Shown here: piece by piece, positions 28,424 to 40,600 of the stretch
How the letters are laid out: every line of letters begins with the position of its first letter
How positions within the stretch are numbered: the stretch's first letter is position 1
NCBI GenBank assembly: GCA_024362935.1
Contig: JANCRA010000010.1
Location: forward strand, 9,292,501 to 9,356,500
Direction of reading: 5' to 3'
Length of the DNA: 64,000 nt
Origin: Setophaga petechia
Lineage: Eukaryota; Chordata; Aves; Passeriformes; Parulidae
The notes under the pieces: model-generated
Database searches by the model: none
The model's input: only the letters and a program-made list of their open reading frames with translations
What the model was told of the DNA's origin: nothing
Made by a program: the position numbers and the translations under genes

Positions 28424-28441
28424 TTTTTTTTTTTTTTTCAG
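28424..28441 (+). other. CACNA2D3: Polypyrimidine tract and splice acceptor of the 60-bp exon
   Basis: Fifteen consecutive T bases (28424-28438) run directly into CAG, giving a strong 3' splice site with the exon starting at 28442. Such a long homopolymer is expected to vary in length between individuals. Confidence 0.85.
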
Positions 28442-28501
28442 CGTCTTGTTGAAGCTGCAGAAGATGCTTACCTGAAACATGAATTTGATGCTGACTTACA
28501 G
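28442..28501 (+). CDS. CACNA2D3: CACNA2D3 exon (probable exon 4), alpha2delta-3 subunit, partial CDS
   Basis: This 60-bp exon encodes 20 residues, RLVEAAEDAYLKHEFDADLQ. It is preceded by a T-rich tract and CAG, and followed by the donor CAG|GTAGGA at 28502. It is phase 0 at both ends. The peptide matches, from memory, the N-terminal ectodomain of calcium channel alpha2delta-3 with only conservative changes (ED for EE, Y for H). It joins directly to the exon at 61734. In the protein family this segment lies after the signal peptide and an alpha-helical N-terminal part, just before or at the start of the VWA_N domain. Alpha2delta proteins are extracellular, membrane-anchored subunits that raise surface expression of high-voltage-activated calcium channels, mainly in neurons. 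Because its length is a multiple of three, skipping it would keep the frame. Exon numbering is inferred from paralog structure. Confidence 0.93.
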
Positions 28502-29599
28502 GTAGGAAATAATTACTTTCTTGAATGTTTATCATCAGAGTATAACTAATGGTTAATACTTGAAGGAAGTCAAGCATGTGAGTAATAGAAGGATGCTGAT
28601 TACAGAAAATGGAATTAATGAAGGCTGGCTCAGTATTTTGACAGGTTATGTGCTTAGTGCTGGTGCGTTGGGACACCAAGCAGGTGGCTTTTACTCTTTC
28701 AGAGATTTCATTCAAATTCCCTCGCATGTCTGTGGAGATCACATTTTCAAACCCAGCAATTAGCCTCGTGTTGTGTCTCTGCAGTGGTGAGAGCTGCTCT
28801 GCAGAGGGTCGAGTTTGCAGATGGGGTGGGACCCACAGGGATGGGATAATCTGACCTTGGTTTGTGCTGGGATCTGTCTGGAGCAGATGCTGGTTTTTCT
28901 CTTTCCTAGGAGCCCTTAGAGCTGCACCACTGCTGTGTGTTCCCTTTAGGAATAACACGGGAAGGAGCAGCACTGTGGCAGCTCGCAGCTAAAAACATTT
29001 AAAACAAAAGCCTTTACCTAAATAAGACATATATTTAAAAAAAAGGGGTTGATTTTAGAAACCCGAGTAATTTAACCTGACATTAAAGGTTTAACAGAAA
29101 GTCTTATTCAATGCTTAGGTGATTAAATACCTCCTTACCTTTATTTGAATTCCTACATCCATGGTTTCTTGAGTGACATGTTAGGTGGAGTTTTGTCTTT
29201 GCCTCTCCCTGGTTTTAATTTTAAAACCTTCTGTGAATATTTGCCATAAGTCTATTTAAATTTTGAGCTTAAAGAATTAAAGGAAACAGAGACTTTTTCC
29301 ATAGATATTTTTCCATATGTGTATCTGAGAAATAAACTGATCTTTCAAGTTTTGTTTTTAGATTTTGCCATGGTTATTTCCAGTAATCACAAACCATTTT
29401 ATATTAATGAAAATATGATGCAAATTACTGATTTCTGGGCAGAAAGGAAGAAAAAATAGAGTCAACTTATCAGAACCAAGCATAAAAAATTGAGTTGAGA
29501 AGGCTGTGATACTGAGATCTGTCAGCCCAGGCTGCAGTAAGGGTAGAATGAGCCCACTGAAAATGATCATTCACATTATTGTATATTTGAGGAGTGCTG

Positions 29600-29990
29600 A
29601 GTTCTCTATTCAAATGCTTTAGAGTTCTATTATACTCCAGCCTTGCAGAGGTGTGCTGCGTTTCATTTTGTTGAACTTTAAGCCTCGGAGAAAGAGGAAC
29701 CATTGTCTGAATAAATCAGAAACACACTCTATAGAAGATGTTTTAGAGGGCTGCAGTAAATGCTTCTTCACTGCAGGACAGTTCACTTTGACAAAGTCCT
29801 TCATTTGCTGGGCTCTGGCGATATTAACACTTGGAGGAAGCCAGTTAAAAGCCATTTGTGTCAGCAGCATTAACAGGACAATCAAACCTTTGTGTGGAGC
29901 TCTGTTGTTTATTACTGTCACGGTCCATTAAAGCTAATCAATTGTTAATCTTGGTCTCAGCGACCCCTTTGCAACCCTTCCTGGGTGATT
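29600..29990. promoter_or_regulatory. Candidate conserved non-coding element near exon 4
   Basis: This block is less repetitive than its surroundings, keeps scattered CpGs and carries motifs typical of developmental enhancers: AACCTTTGTGTGG, which resembles a TCF/LEF site, followed by CATTAAAGCTAATCAATTG with stacked homeodomain cores. It lies about 1.1-1.5 kb downstream of the 60-bp exon. Evolutionary conservation is inferred from appearance and was not measured. Confidence 0.28.
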
Positions 29991-30284
29991 GTTGTTCTTT
30001 ATCAAAAATCTCATAATACCATCTGCTCAACAGAAAGTAATGGCCAGGGTGATTTGGTAGTGTACATTCAAGTGGAAGGGGACAGAAGGCTTATATAATG
30101 TACAGTGTATACAATTCTGCTATCAAAGAGGAATTTCTTGGCATTTGTATTGCTTTGGCTGACGTGTGGAAGACAGGATTAAATGCTTTGAATTAGTGAT
30201 ATGTGATACAGCATCAGCCTGTGCTCTTTGTGCTCAGATACTCTGGAAATTCAGAAAGCAAATAAAGAAACTGTTTGTCTTGCT

Positions 30285-30476
30285 TTGGAGAATGACAATA
30301 AAGTGGGTAACATCTTCTGCTAGGAGATGTTCTACTAAAAAAAATTCAAATAATTTATAATTATTGTTAACTGAAATTTGACCTCCTGATCTTTTACTAG
30401 CTCTGTGCTTGTGAGTGTGTTCTGTAAGATGTGAACTGCCTTGTTATGGTTCACAGAAACACTGTGGTGGATTTGG
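30285..30476. repeat. Diverged repeat pair, copy 1 (family not recognised)
   Basis: This roughly 190-bp segment matches 31488-31682 in the same orientation. The matching order is TTGGAGAA, AATAAAG, CATCTTCTGCTAGGAGATG, an A run, TAACTGAAATTTG, CTCTGTGCTTG and CTGCCTTGTTATGGTTCACA. The copies differ by many substitutions and small indels, so the duplication or the insertions are old. A hairpin at 30309-30331 (AACATCTTC, loop TGCTA, GGAGATGTT) contains one G-T wobble. Confidence 0.85.
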
Positions 30477-31487
30477 TCTTCTGTGTCCTGAGGACAGCAT
30501 AGATAATATTGTTTTAGTACATAAAAATGATAGAAGGGAGAAATAAAATGATATTAATATTTTTATTGACTGTAGAAGAGCACCAAGTTAAAGAAAATAA
30601 TAACTGTAAGAGTTCACCTTTTAGACTGCTGGTATTCTCTTCAGCAATGCTGAAACTGTATTACTTGGTTGGACTAAACCTGATCCCTTCTGGGCATTTT
30701 TCTTAGTAACATTATTAGTTTTGTCCTTAGTTATTCCATAAGTATTCTAATCAATAAACTGTAATTCTGTGTAATGGTCTAAGCACTCAACTGTCTATCC
30801 CTGGATTGAATCTATTGGCACCACTGACCTTGTAGTTATAAACATAAATAAAATTCCCAGAGAATTGAAAGAAATAAATCAAAATGGGTGATGTGATGTT
30901 TAAGTCATCAGCATTATACATCGCATGTTTGAGTAATGGCCAAACTATGAATCAGTGAGAGCAGACCTTAAAGATTTACCTTGCAATATTTGGGGTTTGG
31001 GAGATTCTTTTTTTTTCTATTAGAGATGTGAGGTTATAAGGAAATAACCTTCTAAATGCTACTTATATTTGAGTCTCAGTGCAGGGTTTTCTTACCTTGT
31101 GGATATGGGTGCAAGTCATTCTGTGTTATTAAATATTATTTTCAACTTTATAAGTGGAATTTCTTTAGTCATGCCTAATGCATTTGGGGATGTAGAATAA
31201 GTTACCATTTGTATTACTGCAGCAAGTTGCCCTGTCACAATATATTCACAAGTGCAAAGAATTGCTTCCTTTATATGGGAATGTCTCTGTGCTCAGCTTC
31301 ATTTAAAATGAAGCCATTCCCCTGATTTTGTCACTTTAACATAATGGAAAACCCCACAACATAAAGGTCAACTGCCATTCCCATATACCCAGCAAGAGGA
31401 CAAGAGTATTGGCTGTTGCAGGTTTTGAAGTGGTTCTACAATCATCCTTTAGTTTCCTTGGCTTAGCTGTTTGCCAGAGAAAAGAAT

Positions 31488-31682
31488 TTGGAGAAAGATA
31501 ATAAAGAGGGTATCATCTTCTGCTAGGAGATGATTTATTAAAAAAAAAAAAAATCCAAATTATTTTAAATTATTGGTAACTGAAATTTGGCCTCTTGATC
31601 TTTCACTGCCTCTGTGCTTGGGGGTGTTACCCAAGCTGTGACCTGCCTTGTTGTGGTTCACAGAAACACTGAGCGGGTTTGG
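31488..31682. repeat. Diverged repeat pair, copy 2 (family not recognised)
   Basis: Partner of 30285-30476, about 1.2 kb downstream. It contains an A run of 14 bases (31540-31553) where copy 1 has eight. The corresponding hairpin is at 31512-31534 (ATCATCTTC, loop TGCTA, GGAGATGAT). Relative to copy 1, one A-T pair in the stem has become T-A, so pairing is kept. The source could be an old retroelement or a local duplication; I cannot name it. Confidence 0.85.
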
Positions 31683-34600
31683 AGCTCAGAACCCTGGGAG
31701 AGGCTCTGAAGTGGAAAACTCTTCCCTGGAGCTGCCATGTACCTAAGAATTTGTTGCACATGCAGCTGATACAGCCACATTGGTGGGAGGAGAGAGCCTC
31801 TAAACCTCACTTCATCAAACCTCTGCAGACTGGATTTTTGAGGGGTGAGAGTGCACCAAGGTGACAGGAGGCTGCTGCGGTGGGTGGTGAAGCACCCTGA
31901 GCCTGCAGCCACGGGCTGGGGTAGCTGCTGAGCCCTTGGCTCCCTGTGTCACCTGTGTCACCTCACCTGAGCTCTGTGCTCACAAACCTGCACAGAGCCA
32001 GGGCAGGGTCCCTCTGGCAGGGTTGGGCTCTTTCTGGGCTCCCATGATCTCAGGAGGGGATGCTCAGCGGTGGGGCTGGTGCTGGGCTTTACTCCATGCA
32101 GCAGCAATAATTACTTGTGCTTTGTTTCTTACAAACAAACAAAAACCACCATTAATTTTAGAAGAAAGGTTTGTAATAACTTAGTTCCTACCCAGTTTTT
32201 GTACTTCTGACCCCAGTGACAGAAGGAAGTCATATAAAATTTTCTCATGACTGCTTGTTCATTTGTTGACTGATTTCACTACAAATACACATCTGCAGGG
32301 TAGTTCTTTTATTTTCTGCGTGTTAATTAAGTTCATTAGTTCATTTGCTTTACATTCCTGCCGAGTTTTCTCTGCATGTGTGTGAAGTGGTGATAAAAAA
32401 GCAAGGTTATTTCTTTCTGCTAGAATCAAAGCTGGTGCACAGTCGATGCACCAGAATTACCAGATTTTATGTTTCTGATGGTTGTAGTTTTACTTCCTGC
32501 ATAAGATAGCAGAGATTCAAGTGCCAATGTGTTAAGGTGGTTGACCTTATTTCAGTTTTATGCCTGAAGACTAGAAGAGGATTAATCAAATAGTTTTTAG
32601 GAAAAGATTAGCTTCTTTTAAGAATACTCTTAAAGTTAATTTAGTGGGATAAAAAAGGAATACTGGTGTAAGGCTGTTTTTCATTATTCATTTTTCTATG
32701 ATCTGTAACATATGGCTGAGCCTTAAGGAAAAGGTTTGCAAAACCATACCAGAGTTAGGTACCTGTCTGCCAGATTTTGCTGTCTGTTAACTCCAAATTG
32801 CATTTCATGTCCTTGAAAAATCACATCCTTACTCTCAGACTATGTGTGTTGGCTACACAGAAAACCTTGTGAAATCAGCAGATGGAGAGTTAAGAGGTTT
32901 CCAGTGGTTTACACATGTGAACAATGCAATTTTTTATAAGAAAAGAAAGACTTCAGATGTTTAGGAGAAAGCACAAATAGTAAAGGAGGGCTGAGGAACA
33001 CAGTTAGTCCAGTCCGTGTGATTTTCACTTCTGGGTCTAATCCTCCAACTGTTAATATTACTCAATAGTTTAATGTTTCAGGGGAGCTGCCAAACTTTTT
33101 CTAATTTTGCCATTTAGCTGTTACATACAGAGCCTAAGTAAAATAAAATAATATAAATATATATAAAATCATAACCTAAATTGATGCTACTTTAAAAAAT
33201 CTGACCTAAATGCTTATTTAGTATAATGATGCCAGGCAAAAATTTATGAAGATGGATTATTAAATGTTGAGGGATTTAATCAACATTTAAACAAATAGAT
33301 GATAATTACATTGATATAGGTACTGAAAAAATACAAGGACAAAAAATAATTGAGACCAGCTATTCCACATAATCTTTTCAAACTCCTGTTACAGCACATG
33401 CATTACTTTTATGTTAGTACTTCAGACAAGTCTGTTTGTGTATTTATTATCTTACTAATATTGCATAAAGCACATGATAACTAGATTTACAGTCTATTAA
33501 TATTTTTCTAGCTGTTAGAATAATGTCCACTAGTCTAAATTCAGCTCTTGAAGGGTTCTGGACATCCACAGTGGGAAAGGGAAGCCTGTTGGACTTCAAG
33601 CACTTGTAAGCAGCAATTGAAATGACTTTTTGAAAAGTGTGTTTAAAATAGCAGTGCCACATCTGAAGTTTGACATACTTCATGTATTATTTATTCAAGC
33701 TGCATATTTTCTACATCAGAATTCAGCCTGTTTAAACTCCAAGCCTGGAAACAGCCTGAATTCCTTTTTAGACTCTGAAACATTCTGCAGGCCCAGGTGC
33801 TCTCAGCTTTTTGGGTGGGATGTGGACACTGCAGCTGGAGCTCCCAATAAGGCAAGAGGAGGAAGGGATCCCTGGGAGCTCACACAAATCCAAGCTGTAA
33901 ACTTCTGCACAGCTCCTGCACAAGTAGCTGCAGAGCTCTACAGCTTATTCATCTGTAAAATCTGGAGCTCTCTCCCCAGGTGCCTCAGCCAGGATCTGCT
34001 CTCAAGGGGTTCATCTCCATCTCACTCGGACACTCACCTCTCTGGTTTTGTCCATCCAGCTGGAGGCACAGTTTGGATACAGCCAGGATGCAAAATGCTG
34101 CCAGGACCTGCAGAGGTGTGGTTCTTATTCGGAATAGTTTGAATTTTTCCATACTGATCAAAAGATAAGTCAGATCAAGGAAAGACAGTAAGCACAGAAT
34201 TCAGAATGTCCTTAAAAACTGACTGCATCACCAAAGGCTCAAACTCTTAAGAATTGCAGTGCAGTTTAAAGGCTAAAAGGAAGAAAAAGTGCACAGAAAT
34301 GGGAGTGCTAGTGAGCTAATGAACTACAAGGCCCAGCAAGTCACATTTAAATCATAAAAGCATCTCTTAGAGCTTTTATTTGGTGTTAGTTTTTCCTTTG
34401 GTATTTTTTTCTTTCATAAAACACTTAAGGTTTTTTTCTGAAAGAGATAAAAGGTTCCTCTTTGCAGTTCCTAGTTTTCTATTATTCTTATTGATTTCTG
34501 TGAGCTCAAATTAAGGACTTCCCAACTGCTCTAATACTGCAACAAATTGATTTTCAGATTTTTAGCCCTTTCAGTGGAGAGCATTTTAGCTTGTCTGCTC

Positions 34601-37600
34601 TTTCCTTTTTATTTGTTGAGGTTGCCAAGAGGAAAACTGAAATGGCTATGAAATTATCGAGAAAAAAAAAAGTAAAAAAATGTAAAAATGCAGCAGAATT
34701 CATGCACAAAGTAATCTTCAGAGGAAGACTTCCATTCTGCATGCATGGCAGGGATTAAGTATCAGAAAGGGAGTACAGAGAAAGAGGAGCCATGCACCTT
34801 TTTGGTTATTTTAATTTCAAAACTTTTATGTTTTCTGACTCTGTGGCAAGGGAAGAGTAAAAGAGAAACAAGGTTCTGTGAAGCCAGGCTAGCAATATTT
34901 TAGCTCATCTCCTAATGGTAAATGACTTTATCATTTTTTGTGCTTTGGAGTTTTGTAGTTAGGGGATTTTTGAGCACTGAGGGAATATTTTGGATGTTTG
35001 AAGACAATAATGATCAGTGAATAATTTCTATTCCTTTCCTTCCTTCCACATATTTATCTTGCTAAGAGCTGTGTTCTCTTACTACAAACAAATCAAATGT
35101 AAATAACTAGAGTGATTTTATTTTTGTTTGTTGATAACTTCTGTTGACAAGGAGTGACTTTGAGCACAGAAGAGCAGAGTTTAACTCTCTGTCTCAGAAG
35201 CAGAGATGCAGTAGAGGTGATTTCTCAGCAATTTTGTAATTTTGGTGTGCTTCTGCAGTATACAAGGGGCCCATCCAAAAAGAGCAGTAATTCTCTGCCA
35301 GTCTGGTTCAATAGCTGCCCTGTCTACACAGGGCTTGACAGCAGAGGAACTGGCAGCTCTGGGCTGACTTTGTTACTGCAAATAATCTTCTCTGCTTCTG
35401 AAGAAGTCTGGCACAGGTTTCTGGAGGTTGGTTCTTCTCACTTCACCTACAGGATTTGTCCTCTTGGCACCCTTAAGCCACAAGTAGTTTCCAGACATTT
35501 CAGGGTTTACTCTTGCCAGCCTCTCCCAGAGCAGCAGTGTCTAACTGAGGCATGTGAGGTGTGCCCTGAAGAACACTCCATAAATTCAGCTCTAGCCATC
35601 AAATATGGACTCGGTGCTTTTGCCTCCTGATACCTGCTGTAAATAATTACAGAAACCTGAAACCTGGAGTTGCCTAAGAACTTTATGACTAGGCTGATAA
35701 TGCTGTTTTCCTGAGATTATACCTTTTATATTTATGCGATCCTTTGTTATGTTTGCTTGCTACCGGCAATGAGAAGGAAATAACTTTATCATCCCATGAG
35801 TGTTTTCAAAATTTCAAGTTCTCTGATTAAACATTGAGACACCCCAAAGGTTTTCCCGAGCAAGAGAAACTTCTGCTTTGGAGCAGCTCATAATCACATA
35901 GGTGGGGCTTTCAGGATATGAGCAACCTGTTCCAGTTGCTTCTCTAGTGAATATTAAATTATTTGTATTATGTGAAACAATTCAGCAGAAGAGTTAGTGA
36001 GGCACTCAGCTCAGAAAAGCCTGATGGATGGGGCAGTTATTTTGGATCTCGGAGGCTCTAGCCTGAGTGTCTCTCCTACTTGATTCAGAGGACAGCTTTG
36101 AACAGCAGCACAGATCTTTTCCTCTCTGGCACAATTCTGAAAAAGAGAAATGTGTTTTCCAAAACTAAGAAGATTAGCAGGTCACATCTAACGGCACCAA
36201 CAAGAGGGAACAGAAAGTATTTGCATGCAGACAGTACCTGTACAGTTTTTCCTTTCCCATTCTCAAGTCATTAAGTATCTCCAGGTTGAATTTTTAATGC
36301 TCTTTGTATGCATCTTATAAGTATTAGAGACATGTTTAAAAGAACTAAAAGCTTAAATTCTTGCATATTCACACAAACTCATGGGTTTTATAAATAAAAC
36401 TGAAATGCTATTTAGAATAGTGATAAAACAATTTGTTGTTTGCAACACAGAATTCTTTCATTTCTTGTTTTTGCAAGGCAATTCTTTAACTTATTCCAAT
36501 AGAACAGACAGAGGAATGAACAAGTATTGTTCAGATAACGGGGTAATGATGTACCAGAAGAAACCAGTCACATGAAAACAGATAAAATCATTTTCAAGCA
36601 GGTAATAGGGAGTAAAAGAAAAAGGAGAGAGACAGTATGAAATGAACATTCAGCAGAAAATCAATAACAGTACTTTCTCCTTAAAATTAGAGTGAAATTT
36701 CTCATATCAAACTGGGAGTGAGGGTAAACTTGCAAGAACTTTACCTCAGACTCCAAAACAATTTACTCTCAAAATGGCCAGGATTCCTTCCAAGACTGCC
36801 CAAACCAGAATAGATTCAGGCAACGTTTTTGCCTTCCCACCCACTCAGAGCAATGTGCACCAGTTGGAGCAGTTGGAGGCTTTCCTGCATTTCAAACAGG
36901 CTCCTTTGGGCAGAGGTGATCCCACCCCAGGCCCTGCCCTGGGCAGGGATGTACCTGTAGGCAAAACAGATTAAACAAGGCAGACTTTGTTTTGTGACAG
37001 GAAGGATGTGGAGGATGCAGAAGAAAGCAGAAACAGTGCAGAAAAAGGTTAGGTGTCAGAAGACTGTGAAGTGCAGGGAAGAAGGCTGGAGAAGGAGAAA
37101 TACCTAAATAACACGTAAAGGTAAAGCTGTTAAGTGTTAATATGGAAGTGTTTCAAGAGTACTGACAGTAATCTTTTTGCAAGTCTCTCTAAGAGCCATT
37201 ACCTTTTCCTAAAGTGAGGCTAAAATGGAGAAACTATTTTCAACTGCTAAAAAAAAAACCTTTGGAGAGAACAGAAGAGTAGGTAACATTCAAATAAAGT
37301 CTTAAAACAAGTTTCAGGCAAGTCAGGCAAAACAAGTATGCACTGGGAGTGAGGGAGAAACGCTGCACAGATGAGGAAAAAAGATCACAATGTTATTGAA
37401 AATCATGCACTCCTTGAGATTGCTGTAAACCTTAGAGAACTTGGCTTATCGTTGTCAGAGCAGACAGAGATGATGTGTTTAATAACATGTCTCTCGTTGA
37501 TGTTTATGGGCCTATCAATTTCCAATTCTAACTAACCAAGAGAGCAGCTAAACAGCCAGAAAAATGACATACAAGGTGAAGTTAGAGTTGCCAGTGCTTA

Positions 37601-40600
37601 ATGTTTGGCATATTGGTGATAACAAACAGGAATTTGACATTGAAATTCTCTTCATAGGAGGCAGTTTTTTGTCTTCTTTGGTCAGATTTGTGGCCTTGAA
37701 AATACTGGACATCCCTCTCTCACAGAAAAAAAAAAGCAGAAAAAAAAAGCTCGTCATCTTCTGAAAATGGTTTTTAATTAGCTTTTAGCTTTGTGCTGCA
37801 GACCAGGTCAGCAGAGCTCTGAGCCCTGTGCCTGTGCCCTGCCCTCAGCACTGCTAAGAGCGGGGTTCACACTGGGAGCCACACTCACTCCTACATTCCC
37901 AGTCCTGTCAAGGTCTCTGAGAATGTTTTAAGAAAATGACTTTCCTTGGTTTAAGTGATGCCAAAGGCAAGTGACAGTTCTGAGGAGTCTGATCCTATCA
38001 AGACTGGTTTTGAAAAATGCTGCTCTGGCTCAGCTTTCCTTTACCCGCGGATATTCAGCGCGTATCCGACAGCACAGGGAGGAGGTGATGTACAGGGATT
38101 GTTGTTCTCTGATTTGGTAACTCTCCTACAAAGGCACACAGCCTCTCATCAAAGCTTTGTGTCTGAGATGCATGTTCTGCCAGGATCATGTGTTTTGTGA
38201 GTTCCCTGGAAAGTATATTTAAAAAAAATCTACTTGAAACCTCAATTTAATTTTGTATGTACTTGTACTTTTAGCAGAAACCAAATGCAGGTACAGAATG
38301 TTGAAAGTGCAAGATGCTGAGGTGCTTAGGGGAACAGGCAGAGCTGGAGTTAATGCTTTTATTTATAAGGCTCATTGGTCAATTATACTGAGCTCTCCTC
38401 CAGGAAAAAAAAAGATCCCTAATTCATTCTTACAAAATTCAATGCCCTATTGTTCTCACTTTTCTGAAGTCACTGTTTATAACATTGCTCTCCTCTCCCC
38501 TCTGAGGAATAATATAATTTATTGGAGCAGTTCATTCATAGTCTATGTGATATCTATCTTTTGGGACAGAGATACCTTTTGCATGATGTACACACTGTTA
38601 ACTTCAAACTCTTCCTGTTTGCTTTATGTGCAAGGGTTCATAATCAGGAATATTTATGCATCCTGGTACCCAGTTGTGCTGTGCTTGCTGTTTTCTGCTC
38701 TTCATAGAAAATTAAACTTTTTTTCTTTTTGGCTCACACCTACCTGAAAAGCAAAAGATTTGAGAATATTACCCAATGGATTTATGATTACTAGGCAGAT
38801 AGCCAGTAATAAGCAGTGATATCTGATACTACAGCCCAGACATTCTCTGCTTTTTTCCACCTTTTTCCTATTATCTCTAGGTTTAATAAACTATAAATGG
38901 GAGACATAAATGGCAGACCATCTTTTCTCTTTTTGTGCTTTTTTTTTTTTCTATGGAGGTGCTTGGTGATGAGATTAAGTTAAGGGTCATATATTCTTCC
39001 AGCCTAGTATTTAGGAATAGGCAAATTATTGAAAAGGGTGGAAGTGATCTAGGCTTATTCATTTTTGTGGGAGAGCAGCTTTTTTTGCTACACAACAATC
39101 ATTTTAAATGGAAATAACAGTGTTATACATAGAGATTTAATGAATATATATGAGAAAGGCATGATAGGAGTCACTAAGCAGTTCAGGGCTCTAGATGAGG
39201 TCACATTTCTGACTTGTGTAGTATGAAAGTGAGTAAATCTTAGATGATCATAGTAGAAATATTTCCAGGGTATTGTACATACTGCTTATTGTAGGGAAAA
39301 AAATTATTTTTTTGCCTCTGGCTTAGAAGAAAGATACTGAGTGAAAACCAGCTGCATTCATACCTTAATGTTTCCAGTGCATGTCTTGTGTCTTTGTTTC
39401 TGGATCTCACGTAATTGCTGACTGTGAAATTAAAATACCAAGCTCATTATTTCAATCTTGAAATATAACTTGCTTTAGACTTTTGCTATTGTCTGTAATT
39501 GTAGTGTCCATGTGCTGAGCTTCATTAACTTGAAACAGAAGGAGCCCCCACTTTTGTGTTAAAGTTAATTAAACCTGGTAATGGTTATTGTCTGAGAATT
39601 TTCTGGGTTCAAGTAGGTTATTTTGCCTCTGTCTCTATTTTCATGCATCATTTCATCAGTTGTGGTTTGTCAATTCATAATATACAGGATTTGCCTAGAC
39701 TCAGTCGACTATGGGGTTTTTTAATCATAAAAATACTCTTACATGTTTAATTAATGCATAGTTGGAAGCTTCTCCTAGTGAAATAGTCACTGGTGACTTT
39801 TAAACTCAGATTATAAAAAAAATTTGGAAAAACAAAAGCAATTATTTTTCCATGAATAATAGGTGACAGCACAGCACACAACAGATTGATGTCAAGGGCC
39901 ACAGTTAATGACTTTCAGGTCTTTTTAATATAAAAATGGAAGATTTCAAAATTCTACAAATCTATGATGTGTTAAACCTTCAGATTTAGAAAAGCAGCCT
40001 TCTGAGCTGTACTCCCCATGGATGTGTGGCCATGGCTGAGAGGATGAATTAAATATGCACATTTAAATGCATATACAGTTTAGTATTTATACTTTAATAA
40101 TTTTGTTCGAAGTTCTGCAATTCGTCCTTAAGTATAATGCATGATGTGCACATTTTTGTCACTGGTTTTGTGGGTTGTGCTTTGTGGGAGATGTACTCCT
40201 TAAAAAATACCCCAGAAAACCTCCTAGTGAAGACCTTGTCTAATATTAGGCCACGGGTTTGCTCAACAAAGCTCAATGATTAAGTGCATGAAATAAAAGA
40301 TTGGAAGATGCACTTGCCTATGGGAAAAAAGCAATGGTCTTTTCCTTTAAAATCATGCACACCAAGTTTAAATAAGTGTTTTGTTTGCGTTTCATTAAAA
40401 AAGAAAAAAGAAGGACAATGTTTAAATAACAGTAATTTTATTTTATATCACTTTTCATGCATTTTAGAGTTCAGATTTAAGCCATCAACTGTTTAGCTAA
40501 AGCTTTCAGACTATTCAATTAAGTTGTAAAAATAACCAACTATTTTAAATCTTGTTCTGTGTCCAGTTATCTTTTTGAAATGAGGAGCATGTGTTCAGAG

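Larger units (their letters stand above)
1..28441 (+). other. CACNA2D3: CACNA2D3 intron (3' part of probable intron 3)
   Basis: This non-coding stretch ends at the splice acceptor of the 60-bp exon that starts at 28442. It is AT-rich, with short GC-richer patches near 2500, 7900-8400, 10000, 19050-19250 and 26700-27250. I looked for the preceding CACNA2D3 exon, which should encode the lysine- and glutamate-rich segment just before this one, and did not see it, so it probably lies upstream of the window. Recognisable contents are listed separately: dispersed repeats, a CR1 fragment, a minisatellite, A/C-rich tracts and one candidate regulatory block. The remaining stretches (about 250-8380, 10310-14420, 14550-17510, 17740-21830 and 22160-26800) show nothing I can annotate. 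Open frames of up to about 180 codons occur on both strands but lack any protein signature. Confidence 0.85.

Noticed and set aside
1..28441. A possible upstream CACNA2D3 exon in the first 28 kb.
   Set aside because: No stretch encoding the expected lysine- and glutamate-rich peptide with flanking splice sites was seen. A translated search would be decisive.
31946..31970. Cluster of CACCTG/CACCTC E-box-like words.
   Set aside because: A short repeated GTGTCACCT word explains it, and such words are frequent. There is no other regulatory evidence.
33630..34142. A 170-codon plus-strand open frame in a GC-richer patch.
   Set aside because: No protein similarity is recognised and no splice context fits CACNA2D3.
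35154..35630. A 158-codon plus-strand open frame.
   Set aside because: No recognisable motif or family. Frames of this size occur by chance in the GC-richer intron patches.
38253..38747. A 164-codon plus-strand open frame with hydrophobic stretches.
   Set aside because: The hydrophobicity follows from T-rich codons in AT-rich DNA. No conserved motif is present.
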